From NCBI GenBank assembly GCA_029262675.1, contig JAJCYW010000001.1:55087-119086 (forward strand): DNA of 64,000 nt, written 5' to 3'. The notes below the pieces were generated by a model that was not told the DNA's origin, made no database searches, and saw only the letters and a list, made by a program, of their open reading frames with translations. The translations under genes and the position numbers were made by a program. Origin of the DNA: Chloroflexota bacterium (lineage in GTDB: Bacteria > Chloroflexota > Dehalococcoidia > DSTF01 > RBG-16-68-14). This document shows positions 37,582 through 46,312 of this stretch, piece by piece (positions within the stretch are counted from its first letter, which is position 1; every line of letters begins with the position of its first letter).

Positions 37582-38167
37582 TCAGAGAGCGCAGTTCGCC
37601 GTCGTTCTCCAAAGAAGACGAGAACCCGGCGTCCGCGTCCGCGCTGCGGAGCCACTGCAGCGTTCGTTCCAGCCAGGCGACCTGGCTCTCGGCTCGGAAT
37701 CGCGCGGCCTCCAGGGTCACGAGCATTCCGAGCGTCGCCGGGTCCATTCTTGGCGTCTGCGCCTGACGCGACCGCAGTTCTCGCGCTTCTACCTCGTATG
37801 CGTCGCGCTCCGCCTGCAACCTTCGAATCAGTGCGTCGCGCGGGATCAACTCCATGGAGTAGAGCCGGACGAGCAGGTCGTCTTTTGTGCCGTGCGGCGC
37901 CGCTCCCTCCGCCAGCCAGCGTTCGAGTTCGGACCGGCCGGCGTCCGTCAACGAGTAGATCTTTTTCGGCGGGCGGTTCAGGAACTGGATGTTCTCTACG
38001 CTCATCAGGCCGTCCGCATGGAGCTTCGCCAGTTCGCTGTAGATCTGCTGCAGCCTGGCGCACCAGATGTGGCCCAGCTCCTGCTCCAGCATCCGGCCAA
38101 TGCCGTATCCGCTATTCGGCTCTTTGTTTAGCACCGTCAGAAGCACATGTTTCAAACTCATTCTCAC
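37574..38167 (-). CDS. PadR-family transcriptional regulator
   Basis: The protein has 197 residues. The N-terminal winged helix has the PadR signature (SLKHVLLTVLNKEPNSGYGI, then KIYSLTDAGRSELERWL) and the C-terminal helical dimerisation part is Vir_act_alpha_C-like. Start GTG at 38167 (AGGAGGG 5 bases upstream) or ATG at 38161. PadR proteins repress transporters or stress genes in response to small ligands. Inverted repeats upstream (38322-38340 and 38338-38366) are candidate operators. Confidence 0.88.
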   Translation of the reverse strand: MRMSLKHVLLTVLNKEPNSGYGIGRMLEQELGHIWCARLQQIYSELAKLHADGLMSVENIQFLNRPPKKIYSLTDAGRSELERWLAEGAAPHGTKDDLLVRLYSMELIPRDALIRRLQAERDAYEVEARELRSRQAQTPRMDPATLGMLVTLEAARFRAESQVAWLERTLQWLRSADADAGFSSSLENDGELRSLSA

Positions 38168-38506
38168 TGCTTCCCTCCTACTGCCGCCGCGGAACCCGCG
38201 CTACCTACGCGGTTGAAACGTGTCTGCTCCTCCAGCTACGCCCGTCCCGGCGCTATTGCGCATGCAAGTGCATATCAGCTCCTGCATGGTTCCCACGGTA
38301 CGTCCGACTCCCCGCGCCTTCCATTGACACAGCGTCAATGTTCGATACAGAAGATGAACATACCGTCATCTGTTTCCTTCCTTGATCTTCATGCTAACTA
38401 TGAGGCCATTCACGTCAAGACACATTGATGAGGCCAGGTAGTTGCATACCGATTTGCAGGTATGCATATTCTTGCCTATGGGAACGGCAGCTACGGAGAG
38501 GAGTTG
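38168..38506. other. Intergenic region with three inverted repeats
   Basis: CATTGAC and GTCAATG pair (38322-38328 with 38334-38340). ATGTTC and GAACAT lie close by, overlapping the right arm. TGCATACC pairs with GGTATGCA (38443-38450 with 38459-38466), about 40 bases after the stop of the PAS regulator, a putative terminator. The first two lie upstream of padR and may be its own operator. No gene is visible. Confidence 0.45.
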
Positions 38507-41500
38507 CTAGTCGAGCAAGCCTTCGCGGAGCGCGCGCGTCGCAGCTTCAGTTCGCGACGATGCGTCCATCTTGCCGAGGATGTTGGAGACGTGCTTCTGC
38601 GCCGTCAGCCGGCTGATGACGAGCTCAGCTGCGATCTCCTTATCGGAGCGGCCAGCGGCAACCAGGTGCAGTACCGTTAACTCACGGAACGTGAGATTAT
38701 ACGGGTTGCGGCGCAGCATCTGGCGTTCAACCTTGCCTTCAAGCTCCTCACGCGCGCTGACCAGCGCCGCTTCCAGGTCCATGCGTTCCGTGACGTCGTT
38801 GAGCACGGCTAACATCTCCACTACGTTTCCGCCAACGTCATGCTCAACGATGCCGGAGAGCAGCACCTCAACGACGCCGCCCTGCTTGGTCAGGAACTGC
38901 AGCGGCACCTCTTGGGCGGCGCCTTCTTGCCAGAAGCGCGGCAGCAAGACCGTTTCCGAGACGACCCGTGACTCCTCAGTCTGGAAGTCGGTCGACTTGC
39001 GGCCCAGCACCTCATCCCGCCCGTAACCGAGCGTCCGCAGCCAGCAATTGTTCACGGCGACGATGCGGCCTTCCACGTCCAGCGAGTGGAGCATCGCCGG
39101 TGTGCGGGAGTAGAGCGCTCGGTAGCGCTGCTCGCTCTCGCGCAGCTCATCCGCGGCGCGCCTGCGCTCCGAGATGTCACGATAGCTGATTAGCATCCGC
39201 GTCTCTCCTGAGGGAGTGACCACGGGCTTACCCAACCCTTCGAACCACAGCCACTCGCCTCCCTTCACCTTCAGCCTATGAACGTACTGGGCGACGCGCC
39301 CCTCGGTGATGGCAGTGGTGGTCTCCTCATCGATAGCGTCCACTTCGTCCGGGTGGAGCAGGTCCAGGGCCGTCATCCTTGCGAGCTCTTCTTGTGTGTA
39401 GCCGACGATGTCCGCGCTGTTTGGACTGGCGTACGACATTTGGCCGTCCAGCGTCGATCCCACGATGAGGTCCAGGCTGTTGTCCGCCAGCAACCGGAAG
39501 TGCTCTTCGCTCTGCCGCAGGGCCTGCTCAGCCTGTTTCCTAGCCGTGACGTCGTTGATCACGGCCATCTTCCCCACCACATTGCCGTCATCGTCATGCT
39601 CGACGATGGCAGTGAGCAACACCTCGACGACCTCGCCCTGCTTGGTCAAGAACTGCAGCGGCAATTCTTCGGCGGTACCTGCGTGCCAGAAGTTCGGCAG
39701 GTTGACTGGCCCCACCCAGCTCCGGGACTCCTCTGTCAGAAAGTCGGTCGGCTTGCGGCCCAATACTTCGTCCCGCTCGTAACCGAGCCTCCGCAGCCAG
39801 CGGTCGTTCACGGCGACGACGCGACCGTCCTCGCCGACCGAGTGGAGCATCGCCGGCGTACGCGTGTAGAGCGCGCGGTAGCGCTCTTCGCTCTCCTGCA
39901 GCTTCTGTGCGGCCTGATCGCGCTCCGACACGTCACGCGCAAAGATCTGGATCTTCATGTTGCCCTGCAGGTCGACCGCCTTGCCGCTAACGGAGACCGG
40001 CACGCGCGACCCATCCTTGCGCACCCAGACCGTTTCAACGTTGAAGTACCCGCGTTTCTCCCCCTGACGCGCGCTGTCCTCATGCACGGACTCGTAGACC
40101 TCCGGAGCGACGATGTCCCGCTCCGTCATCGACGTTAGCTCTTCCACCGTGTACCCCAGTAATTGGGTCGCGGCCACGTTGGCATCGGTGACGGTGCCGT
40201 CGGGATCGGCGGTGAGGATGGCGTCGGCAGCCAGTTCGAAGAGCGTGCGGTACTCGCGTTCGCTCTTCTGTAGCTTCTGCGCGGCCTGAATGCGTTCTGT
40301 CACGTCACGCGCAAAGAGCTGGATCTTGACCTTGCCCTGCAGGTCTACGCCCTTGCCGCTGACGGAGACAGGCACGCGAGTCCCATCCTTACGCACCCAG
40401 ACCGAATCGCCCCGGAAGCTTCCGCGCTCCGCCAACTGGCGGGTCCAGTCCTCATGCCGCGCGGCGTAGACCTCCGGTGCGATGATGTCCCGCTCCGTAA
40501 TCGATCTCAGTTCTTCCACCGTGTAGCCCAGTAACCGAGTCGCAGCCACGTTTGCATCGGTCACCGTGCCGTCGGGTTCGCCGGTGAGGATGGCGTCGGC
40601 GGCCAGTTCGAAGAGCATGCGGTACTCGTGTTCGCTCTCCTCCAGCTTCTGCGCGACCTGCTTCTGTTCCGTAATGTCACGGTTGACCACAGTGACGCCG
40701 GTGACCTGGCCGTCAACCGTTATCGGGCCAAGCAGGCTGGAATACCAAGATTGCGAGTCATCAGGACCGGGGCCCAGGGCCTCAATGGTGCGAGTTTCGC
40801 CCGTCTCCACAACTGTGCGCAGCGCCTCTCTCAAGGACTCTCGATGCTCCTCCGGTACGTGCTCGAAGGCGCTGGTGCCCAGAGCCCGCGCCAACGGCCC
40901 ATCGGGAATCGATACGTTCCCCCACTGGATCACACCCTCGGTATCGAGTGTGATGATCAGATCCGTCGCGTGGAAAGTCAACGACCGCCAGCGCGCTTCC
41001 GATTCCCGCAGCTCTTGCTCGGTCAGCCTGCGGTGGAGACCGGAATGCCGCGCGTAGAAGCCCAGGCCGATCAACAGGACAAAGACGATGCTGCGTATCC
41101 AGATTTCATACGGTTCCGGCGAAATCACTTGATCCGGCGCACTGCTTTTGCCAAATACGAGGGAATCGACGAGAGCATCGGCGAACCAGAAGACCACACT
41201 AAGCGCGACACCCAGCCACACCAGCTTGTAGTCCGTGAAGACTCTGCCGAAGATGCCACGGGCAGAGGCGTCCGCGTCCTCAAAGGCGCGCGGCGAACGC
41301 AGCGCTTCGGCTTCTGGCGCCGGCGGTGGCGCCGGCGGCGTCCGGCCCGCGTTCCGCTCCCCGCTCCGGCGCAGCGCTTCCTCCACTTCCTTGCGCGCCG
41401 TGATATCGGTCACCATCCCGACGCCGTAGTGCACCACGCCCTCGGCGTCGCGCACCAGAGACGCTGAGAATTCGCCCCAGATCACTTCGCCGTCCTTGCG

Positions 41501-42280
41501 GACATAGCGCTTCTCAATCCGGTAGGAAGGGATCTCGCCCACCATGAGTTGAAGCGCCAGGTCGCGGTCGAACTCAAAATCGTCAGGATGCGTGACGTCC
41601 GCAACCGTGAGCGCTAGCAGCTCCTCGCGCGAATACGCCAGCATGGCGCAGAGGCGTTCGTTGACGTCGATGATGGAGAAGTCCGCCCGTACGACGGCGA
41701 TGCCGGTGGGCCCCTGGTCGAAGACGGCACGGAAGCGTTCCGCCGCCTCAGGAAGGGTATCCAGGGGCCGGTCGCCGGTGGCCGGTTGATCCGGTGGACC
41801 GTCCGCCTTCGCGTACTCTGGTGGTACCCCGCGCGTCGTGATATCGGTGACCATGCCGACGCCGTGGAGCGGCACGCCCGAGTCGTCGCGTATGACGGAC
41901 GCCGACAGCTCGGCAAAGACCACCTCGCCGTCCTTGCGGACGTAGCGCTTCTCAATCTGATACGAAGGGATCGCGCCCGTCATCAACTGCAGCGCCAGGT
42001 CACGGGCGAACGCGAGATCGTCAGGATGCGTGACGTCGTCGGCCGTCAGCGACAGCAGCTCCTCGCGCGTGTAGCCGAGCATGGCGCAGAAGCGGTCGTT
42101 GACTTCCATGAATGAGAAGTCCGGCCGGAGGAGAACAATGCCGATGGGGCCCTGGTCGAAGACGGCGCGGAAGCGCTCCGATGCTTCTGGAAGCGCATCC
42201 AGAGGCCGGTCACCGGTGGCCGATTGATCCGGTTGGCCGTCCGCCTTCGCGTACTCGGGAGGTACCCCGCGCGTCGCCAT
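38507..42280 (-). CDS. Membrane-anchored eight-PAS LuxR-type transcriptional regulator
   Basis: The protein has 1,257 residues and no kinase or cyclase domain. PAS1 and PAS2 (about residues 1-300) are near-duplicates that share the linker RGVPPEYAKADG. Two hydrophobic segments near residues 350-375 and 390-410 follow. PAS3 is distinct; PAS4 and PAS5 are a second near-duplicate pair (ELAADAIL); PAS6 and PAS8 are a third pair (YTRTPAMLHS), with a different PAS7 between them. The C-terminus (about 1195-1257) is a LuxR helix-turn-helix (LTFRELTVLHLVAAGRSDKEIAAEL). This implies a membrane-tethered one-component sensor. Target genes are unknown. Confidence 0.88.
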   Translation of the reverse strand: MATRGVPPEYAKADGQPDQSATGDRPLDALPEASERFRAVFDQGPIGIVLLRPDFSFMEVNDRFCAMLGYTREELLSLTADDVTHPDDLAFARDLALQLMTGAIPSYQIEKRYVRKDGEVVFAELSASVIRDDSGVPLHGVGMVTDITTRGVPPEYAKADGPPDQPATGDRPLDTLPEAAERFRAVFDQGPTGIAVVRADFSIIDVNERLCAMLAYSREELLALTVADVTHPDDFEFDRDLALQLMVGEIPSYRIEKRYVRKDGEVIWGEFSASLVRDAEGVVHYGVGMVTDITARKEVEEALRRSGERNAGRTPPAPPPAPEAEALRSPRAFEDADASARGIFGRVFTDYKLVWLGVALSVVFWFADALVDSLVFGKSSAPDQVISPEPYEIWIRSIVFVLLIGLGFYARHSGLHRRLTEQELRESEARWRSLTFHATDLIITLDTEGVIQWGNVSIPDGPLARALGTSAFEHVPEEHRESLREALRTVVETGETRTIEALGPGPDDSQSWYSSLLGPITVDGQVTGVTVVNRDITEQKQVAQKLEESEHEYRMLFELAADAILTGEPDGTVTDANVAATRLLGYTVEELRSITERDIIAPEVYAARHEDWTRQLAERGSFRGDSVWVRKDGTRVPVSVSGKGVDLQGKVKIQLFARDVTERIQAAQKLQKSEREYRTLFELAADAILTADPDGTVTDANVAATQLLGYTVEELTSMTERDIVAPEVYESVHEDSARQGEKRGYFNVETVWVRKDGSRVPVSVSGKAVDLQGNMKIQIFARDVSERDQAAQKLQESEERYRALYTRTPAMLHSVGEDGRVVAVNDRWLRRLGYERDEVLGRKPTDFLTEESRSWVGPVNLPNFWHAGTAEELPLQFLTKQGEVVEVLLTAIVEHDDDGNVVGKMAVINDVTARKQAEQALRQSEEHFRLLADNSLDLIVGSTLDGQMSYASPNSADIVGYTQEELARMTALDLLHPDEVDAIDEETTTAITEGRVAQYVHRLKVKGGEWLWFEGLGKPVVTPSGETRMLISYRDISERRRAADELRESEQRYRALYSRTPAMLHSLDVEGRIVAVNNCWLRTLGYGRDEVLGRKSTDFQTEESRVVSETVLLPRFWQEGAAQEVPLQFLTKQGGVVEVLLSGIVEHDVGGNVVEMLAVLNDVTERMDLEAALVSAREELEGKVERQMLRRNPYNLTFRELTVLHLVAAGRSDKEIAAELVISRLTAQKHVSNILGKMDASSRTEAATRALREGLLD

Positions 42281-42378
42281 CCCTAGCGCTCCCGTCCGTC
42301 CGCCACCCTGAACCCGCGGTCTGTGCGGCTAAGTGTACCATTCCACAAGAGGTTTTCTGCTTCTTCTGGTACTGAAAA

Positions 42379-42666
42379 TCACGTATGTCTCGCGTCTACG
42401 TCAGAACAAGGAACATCGCGGCCGTGCCAGGATCCTAACCCAAGGTCGACTTCGCACGCCGTCCGAGGAAGACGCTGAGCCGCATGGGCAGAGGCGATCG
42501 TTGACGTTGATGAATGAGAAGTCCGGCTGCAAGACGGCGATACCGACAGGGCTCTAGTCAAAGACGGCGCGGAAGCGCTCTGATGCCTCTGGGAGGGTGT
42601 CCAGAGGCCGGACGCCGGTGGACCGTCCGCCTTCGCGTACTCTGCTGGTACCTCGCGTGTCGCCAT
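42379..42666 (-). pseudogene. Decayed copy of the N-terminus of the PAS regulator
   Basis: From the ATG at 42666 the frame starts MATREVPAEYAKADGPP, nearly identical to the intact gene. A deletion of about 16 bases near 42618 shifts the frame, and in the original frame a TAG replaces the Gln codon of the FDQGP motif (near 42557). Recognisable DNA similarity continues to about 42475. Similarity also covers about 45 bases upstream of the ATG, so the promoter-proximal region was duplicated too. The remaining bases between the two ATGs hold no gene. Confidence 0.75.
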
Positions 42667-42830
42667 CGACCGCGCTCCTTACGGCGAGCCACCCTGAGGC
42701 TGTGCTCTGGTGAATCTACGCTACCACGACAGGCCAAATCCTTGCACCGACCTTTGGGTACATTTGATGGGTACATTTTGGTTAGGCTCTATCTAAATAA
42801 TGGCGTGAACAGAGCGCGATTCCGCTAATG

Positions 42831-43196
42831 CTAGCCGAGCGTGGCTCGCACCGGCCGTCCGACGAAGACGCTGAGGAGCATGCTGACGACGCTAACGAGC
42901 ACGGCCGAGAAGAACGCCGCGATGAAGCCGTCCATCTCCACGTCGAAATCAAACTGCCCTGCGATCCAGACGGTGAGGGCCAGCATGGCGGTGTTGATAA
43001 CGAGTGCAAAGAAGCCCATGGTCAGACACGAGATCGGCATGCCGGCGAGTTCCGCGACCGGCTTGATGACGGCGTTGACGGCGGCGAAGATCGCGGCTGC
43101 GGCGAGAAGCGCCTGCCAGCCGTCGATTTCGAAGCCGCGCACCCACTCCGCCGCGAACCAGAGCGCGGCCGCGTTGATGCCAAGCCGCACGGCCAT
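42831..43196 (-). CDS. Phage-holin family IV membrane protein (YvlD-like)
   Basis: The protein has 121 residues with four hydrophobic segments; FAAVNAVIKPVAELAGMPI followed by TMGFFALVINTAMLAL is the signature of the 4-TMS holin superfamily IV. In most bacteria these are chromosomal membrane proteins of unknown role, not phage genes, and no phage gene is nearby. It lies 62 bases after the hypothetical gene in the same direction. Confidence 0.85.
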   Translation of the reverse strand: MAVRLGINAAALWFAAEWVRGFEIDGWQALLAAAAIFAAVNAVIKPVAELAGMPISCLTMGFFALVINTAMLALTVWIAGQFDFDVEMDGFIAAFFSAVLVSVVSMLLSVFVGRPVRATLG

Positions 43197-43258
43197 CGAT
43201 ACGAGCCGGGACTCCCGTTCGCGTCGGCGTTCGTGGGAAGGAATGGGTGGCCGGCCTG

Positions 43259-43672
43259 TTAGCCGTTGTCGCCGGACGCATCAGCGTCTGCGGAGTCGGC
43301 CCCATCGCCGTAGCGGCGGCGGGCGATGCGGCGGATCATGCTCAGCGCGCGATTCTGACGGTTGGTCACCTTCGCCGCCCGCTCGATCTCCTCCGGCGTG
43401 ATCTGGTCGAGGATCTCCTCGGCGCCTTGGCCGCGCTTAATGCGCCGGGCCACGGCCACGCCTGCCAGCGCCATCAGCGCGCCGGAGACGATGGCGACCG
43501 GTCCGGCAAAGCTTCGGTAGCGATTGACCAACTCCGGGAACTTCTCGCTGGCCTTATGGGCCAGGTTCAACTGCTGGTTCGTCGCAGTGTCCGGGCTCTC
43601 GCCCTCCACGTGCTCCCACAGTTCCTCTGCGTCGTGGTCCGTTTCGGCGGGTCGGTCAGGTGCTCGAGTCAT
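43259..43672 (-). CDS. Hypothetical protein with a central hydrophobic segment
   Basis: The protein has 137 residues from the ATG at 43672, which has GAGGAGG 8 bases upstream. An acidic N-terminal half is followed by one membrane-like stretch (FAGPVAIVSGALMALAGVAV), a basic region and an acidic tail. It may be a small membrane-associated protein. No family recognised. Confidence 0.6.
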   Translation of the reverse strand: MTRAPDRPAETDHDAEELWEHVEGESPDTATNQQLNLAHKASEKFPELVNRYRSFAGPVAIVSGALMALAGVAVARRIKRGQGAEEILDQITPEEIERAAKVTNRQNRALSMIRRIARRRYGDGADSADADASGDNG

Positions 43673-43806
43673 ACGCGGGGCCTCCTCAGGGGAACGAATT
43701 GGAAAGGATTCGGCGGGTACGTACAGGATACCACCGGGGCCGCGATCAGGAAAGAGAAGGAGGCTACAAACCCGCAAAGATCAGGGCTGTTGCTATCGCA
43801 GCAGCT

Positions 43807-44280
43807 TCATTCCTGCGGCAGCTGCCGCAGCAGATTCACCATCTCTATCGCCGTCGCGACGGCGTCGGCGCCCTTGTTGCCCTTTGCGCCGCCTGCGCGC
43901 GCCAGCGCCTGGTCCCGCGTATCAGGCGTGATCACGCCGAAGACGGTCGGCACGCCCGTGTCGCGGCCAACTTCGCGGACACCACGGGCCGCCTCCGCGG
44001 AGACGTAATCGAAGTGCGGCGTCTCGCCCCGGATCACGGCGCCCAGACAGACGATGGCGTCGTAGCGCTTGCTCTCGGCCAAGCGGCGTGCGGCCATGGG
44101 CAACTCGAACGCTCCGGGCACCCAGGCCGTATCGACGTCCTCGGCCCGCACGCCGTAGGTGTCGATCGCTTCCCGTGCGCCGCTCAGCAGCCTAGTGGTG
44201 ACGGCCTCGTTGAAGCGGGCCACGACCAGCGCCAGCCGAACGCCGGAACCGTCCACTTCGCCCTCATACGTTGTGCCCAT
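43807..44280 (-). CDS. ribH: 6,7-dimethyl-8-ribityllumazine synthase
   Basis: The protein has 157 residues. Motifs ALVVARFNEAVTTRLLSGA, VPGAFELPMAARRLAES, CLGAVIRGETPHFDYV and FGVITPDT are all classic RibH. It condenses 5-amino-6-ribitylaminouracil with dihydroxybutanone phosphate, the penultimate riboflavin step. It is the last gene of the minus-strand riboflavin cluster, 17 bases after ribBA. Confidence 0.96.
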   Translation of the reverse strand: MGTTYEGEVDGSGVRLALVVARFNEAVTTRLLSGAREAIDTYGVRAEDVDTAWVPGAFELPMAARRLAESKRYDAIVCLGAVIRGETPHFDYVSAEAARGVREVGRDTGVPTVFGVITPDTRDQALARAGGAKGNKGADAVATAIEMVNLLRQLPQE

Positions 44281-44297
44281 GCGAATCGCCTGTTGCC

Positions 44298-45533
44298 CTA
44301 CTCGCGGCTGGAACCGAAGTCGTGGCCCATCTTGGTCCGCTTCGTCTCCAAGTAGCGGATGTTGTGGGCGTTCGGCTCCGTGATGATCGGCACGCGCTCG
44401 ACGAGTTCGAGGCCGTAGCCTTCCAGGCCGGCGCGCTTAGCCGGGTTGTTGGTCAGGATGCGGATCTTCTTCACGCCCAGGTCGACGAGGATCTGCATGC
44501 CAATGCCATAATCGCGCCGGTCGGCTGGGAAGCCGAGCGCGACGTTGGCCTCGACCGTATCCAGTCCCTCGTCCTGGAGGGCGTAGGCGCGCAGTTTATT
44601 GTGCAGTCCGATACCGCGGCCCTCCTGCCGCATGTAGACGACGACACCGCGCCCTGCCTCGGCGATCATGGCCATCGCCGCGTGCAGCTGGCCGGCGCAG
44701 TCACAACGCTGGCTGCCGAAGACATCGCCTGTCAGGCACTGGCTATGCACGCGAACCAGCAGCGGCTCGTCGCCGGTGAGATCACCCAGCGTAAGCGCGA
44801 CGTGCTCGTCGGGGTCGATCGGGCTCTTGTAGGCGATCGCCTTCCACTGCCCGTACTCCGTCGGTAGCACCGTCTCCGCCACGCGCTCGACGAGCCTCTC
44901 GTTCTGCTTCCGGTAGGCAATTAGCTGGTCGACGCTGATGATCTTCATCTTGTGCCGCGTCGCGAAGCGGCGCAGGTCGGGCAGGCGGGCCATAGTCCCG
45001 TCCGCCTTCATCATTTCGCAGCAGACGCCGGCCGGATACAGCCCGGCCAGCTTGCAGAGGTCGACGACCGCTTCGGTCTGGCCGGCGCGGACCAACACGC
45101 CGCCATCGCGAGCGCGCAGGGGGAACATGTGGCCCGGCATCACCAGGTCGCCTGGCTTCGTCTTGTGGCCGATCAGCACCTCCACCGTTCGCGCGCGGTC
45201 CGCCGCGGAGATGCCGGTGCTGACGCCTGAGCGCGCCTCCACGGTGACCGTGAACGGCGTGCCGAAGTGCGAATCGTTGCTGGTGACCATCATGGGGATA
45301 CCCAGCTTGGCGACGCGGTCTTCCGTCAGCGGCATACAGATCAGGCCGCGGCCGTACTTGGCCATGAAGTTGATAGCGCCCGCGTCGACGAATTGGGCCG
45401 CCAGCGTCAGGTCACCTTCGTTCTCGCGGTCTTCGTTGTCGATGATGATGACGAAGCGACCCTGCCGGTACTCCTCTATTGCTTCCTCGACGGTCGCGAG
45501 ACCCTTCGGGTGGTCGCCCTTCTTCTTGGCCAT
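44298..45533 (-). CDS. ribBA: Bifunctional DHBP synthase / GTP cyclohydrolase II
   Basis: The protein has 411 residues from the ATG at 45533, which has GAGG upstream; an ATG at 45545 is also in frame. Residues 1-205 are RibB (IIDNEDRENEGDLTLAAQ, PGHMFPLRARDGGVLVRAGQTEA) and residues 206-411 are RibA with the zinc ligands in QCLTGDVFGSQRCDC and the motif YMRQEGRGIGL. It supplies both branches of riboflavin precursor synthesis. Confidence 0.96.
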   Translation of the reverse strand: MAKKKGDHPKGLATVEEAIEEYRQGRFVIIIDNEDRENEGDLTLAAQFVDAGAINFMAKYGRGLICMPLTEDRVAKLGIPMMVTSNDSHFGTPFTVTVEARSGVSTGISAADRARTVEVLIGHKTKPGDLVMPGHMFPLRARDGGVLVRAGQTEAVVDLCKLAGLYPAGVCCEMMKADGTMARLPDLRRFATRHKMKIISVDQLIAYRKQNERLVERVAETVLPTEYGQWKAIAYKSPIDPDEHVALTLGDLTGDEPLLVRVHSQCLTGDVFGSQRCDCAGQLHAAMAMIAEAGRGVVVYMRQEGRGIGLHNKLRAYALQDEGLDTVEANVALGFPADRRDYGIGMQILVDLGVKKIRILTNNPAKRAGLEGYGLELVERVPIITEPNAHNIRYLETKRTKMGHDFGSSRE

Positions 45534-45718
45534 CTCGTCCCTCATTTCTTGTTGGACCGCAGCTACCGCTGCGGTCGCCCGTCGTTACCGGCCCTCTTGC
45601 ACCACGGCTACCGCTGCGATCGGAGTGCCATCACCGCCGACCATTTTCAGGAGGCCGCAGTTGTGCTGACCGCGCAACTGCAAGCCGCCACACCATTAGG
45701 TGGGGCGACCCCGCGCCG
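45534..45718. other. Gap between ribE and ribBA with repeated hairpins
   Basis: A perfect hairpin pairs 45555-45563 with 45568-45576 (loop TACC). A degenerate direct copy of it lies about 45 bases further (45601-45623). At the ribE end, an 11-bp inverted repeat (45684-45694 with 45722-45732, GCCGCCACACC and its complement) overlaps the ribE stop and encloses GGGGCGACCCC. No FMN riboswitch is recognisable. Confidence 0.55.
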
Positions 45719-46309
45719 CTAGGTGTGGCGGCCGCGTTCCTGCAGCAACTGCTCAACGTAGCGTGCGATGATGTCTGACTCCAAGTTTACTCTATCGCCA
45801 GGTGCCCTGCGCATCAGGTTCGTGTGCTGCTGGGTGTATTCGACGAGCGACACCGCGAGGCTGTCCTCCGTCTTGTCGGTCACTGTCAGGCTTGCGCCGT
45901 CGATGGTGATCGGCCCCTTCACGATGACGAACTTCAAGACCTCCGGCGACGCCCTGTAGCGCGCGATTACAGCGTCCGCTTCCTCGGTGAACGAGTCCAA
46001 GGTGCCTGTCGCTTCGACGACGCCGCGGACGAGGTGGCCGCTGAGCCGGTCCGCCAGCGTCAGCGAGCGCTCCAGATTCACCTCGTCACCCTCCTTGAGG
46101 TCGCTGAGGTTGGTGCGGCGGTAGGTCTCCGGCATCACGCTGGCGTGGAAGGCGTCCTCCTCCTGGATTGCACACGTCAGGTCGACGCCGTTCACGGCAA
46201 TACTATCGCCGAGGTTGGTGCCGCGGACGACCTTCGTCGCCGCGATCACGAGCTGGCCGGCCTCCGCCTTACGGACGATGCCGATCTCTTCGATGATGCC
46301 CGTGAACAA
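45719..46309 (-). CDS. ribE: Riboflavin synthase alpha chain
   Basis: The protein has 196 residues with two lumazine-binding repeats: MFTGIIEEIG with SIAVNGVDLTC in the first, and HLVRGVVEATG with ITIDGASLTV in the second. It dismutates two dimethylribityllumazine molecules to riboflavin. It starts 3 bases after the slipin stop. Its stop lies in an inverted repeat. Confidence 0.95.
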   Translation of the reverse strand: MFTGIIEEIGIVRKAEAGQLVIAATKVVRGTNLGDSIAVNGVDLTCAIQEEDAFHASVMPETYRRTNLSDLKEGDEVNLERSLTLADRLSGHLVRGVVEATGTLDSFTEEADAVIARYRASPEVLKFVIVKGPITIDGASLTVTDKTEDSLAVSLVEYTQQHTNLMRRAPGDRVNLESDIIARYVEQLLQERGRHT

Positions 46310-46312
46310 CCG

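Noticed and set aside
42831..43196. Prophage remnant signalled by the holin-like gene
   Set aside because: The holin-IV family is mostly chromosomal and no integrase, capsid, tail or lysin gene is nearby.
45546..45718. FMN riboswitch in the riboflavin cluster
   Set aside because: The conserved FMN-aptamer segments could not be found here or upstream of dcd; only short hairpins are present.
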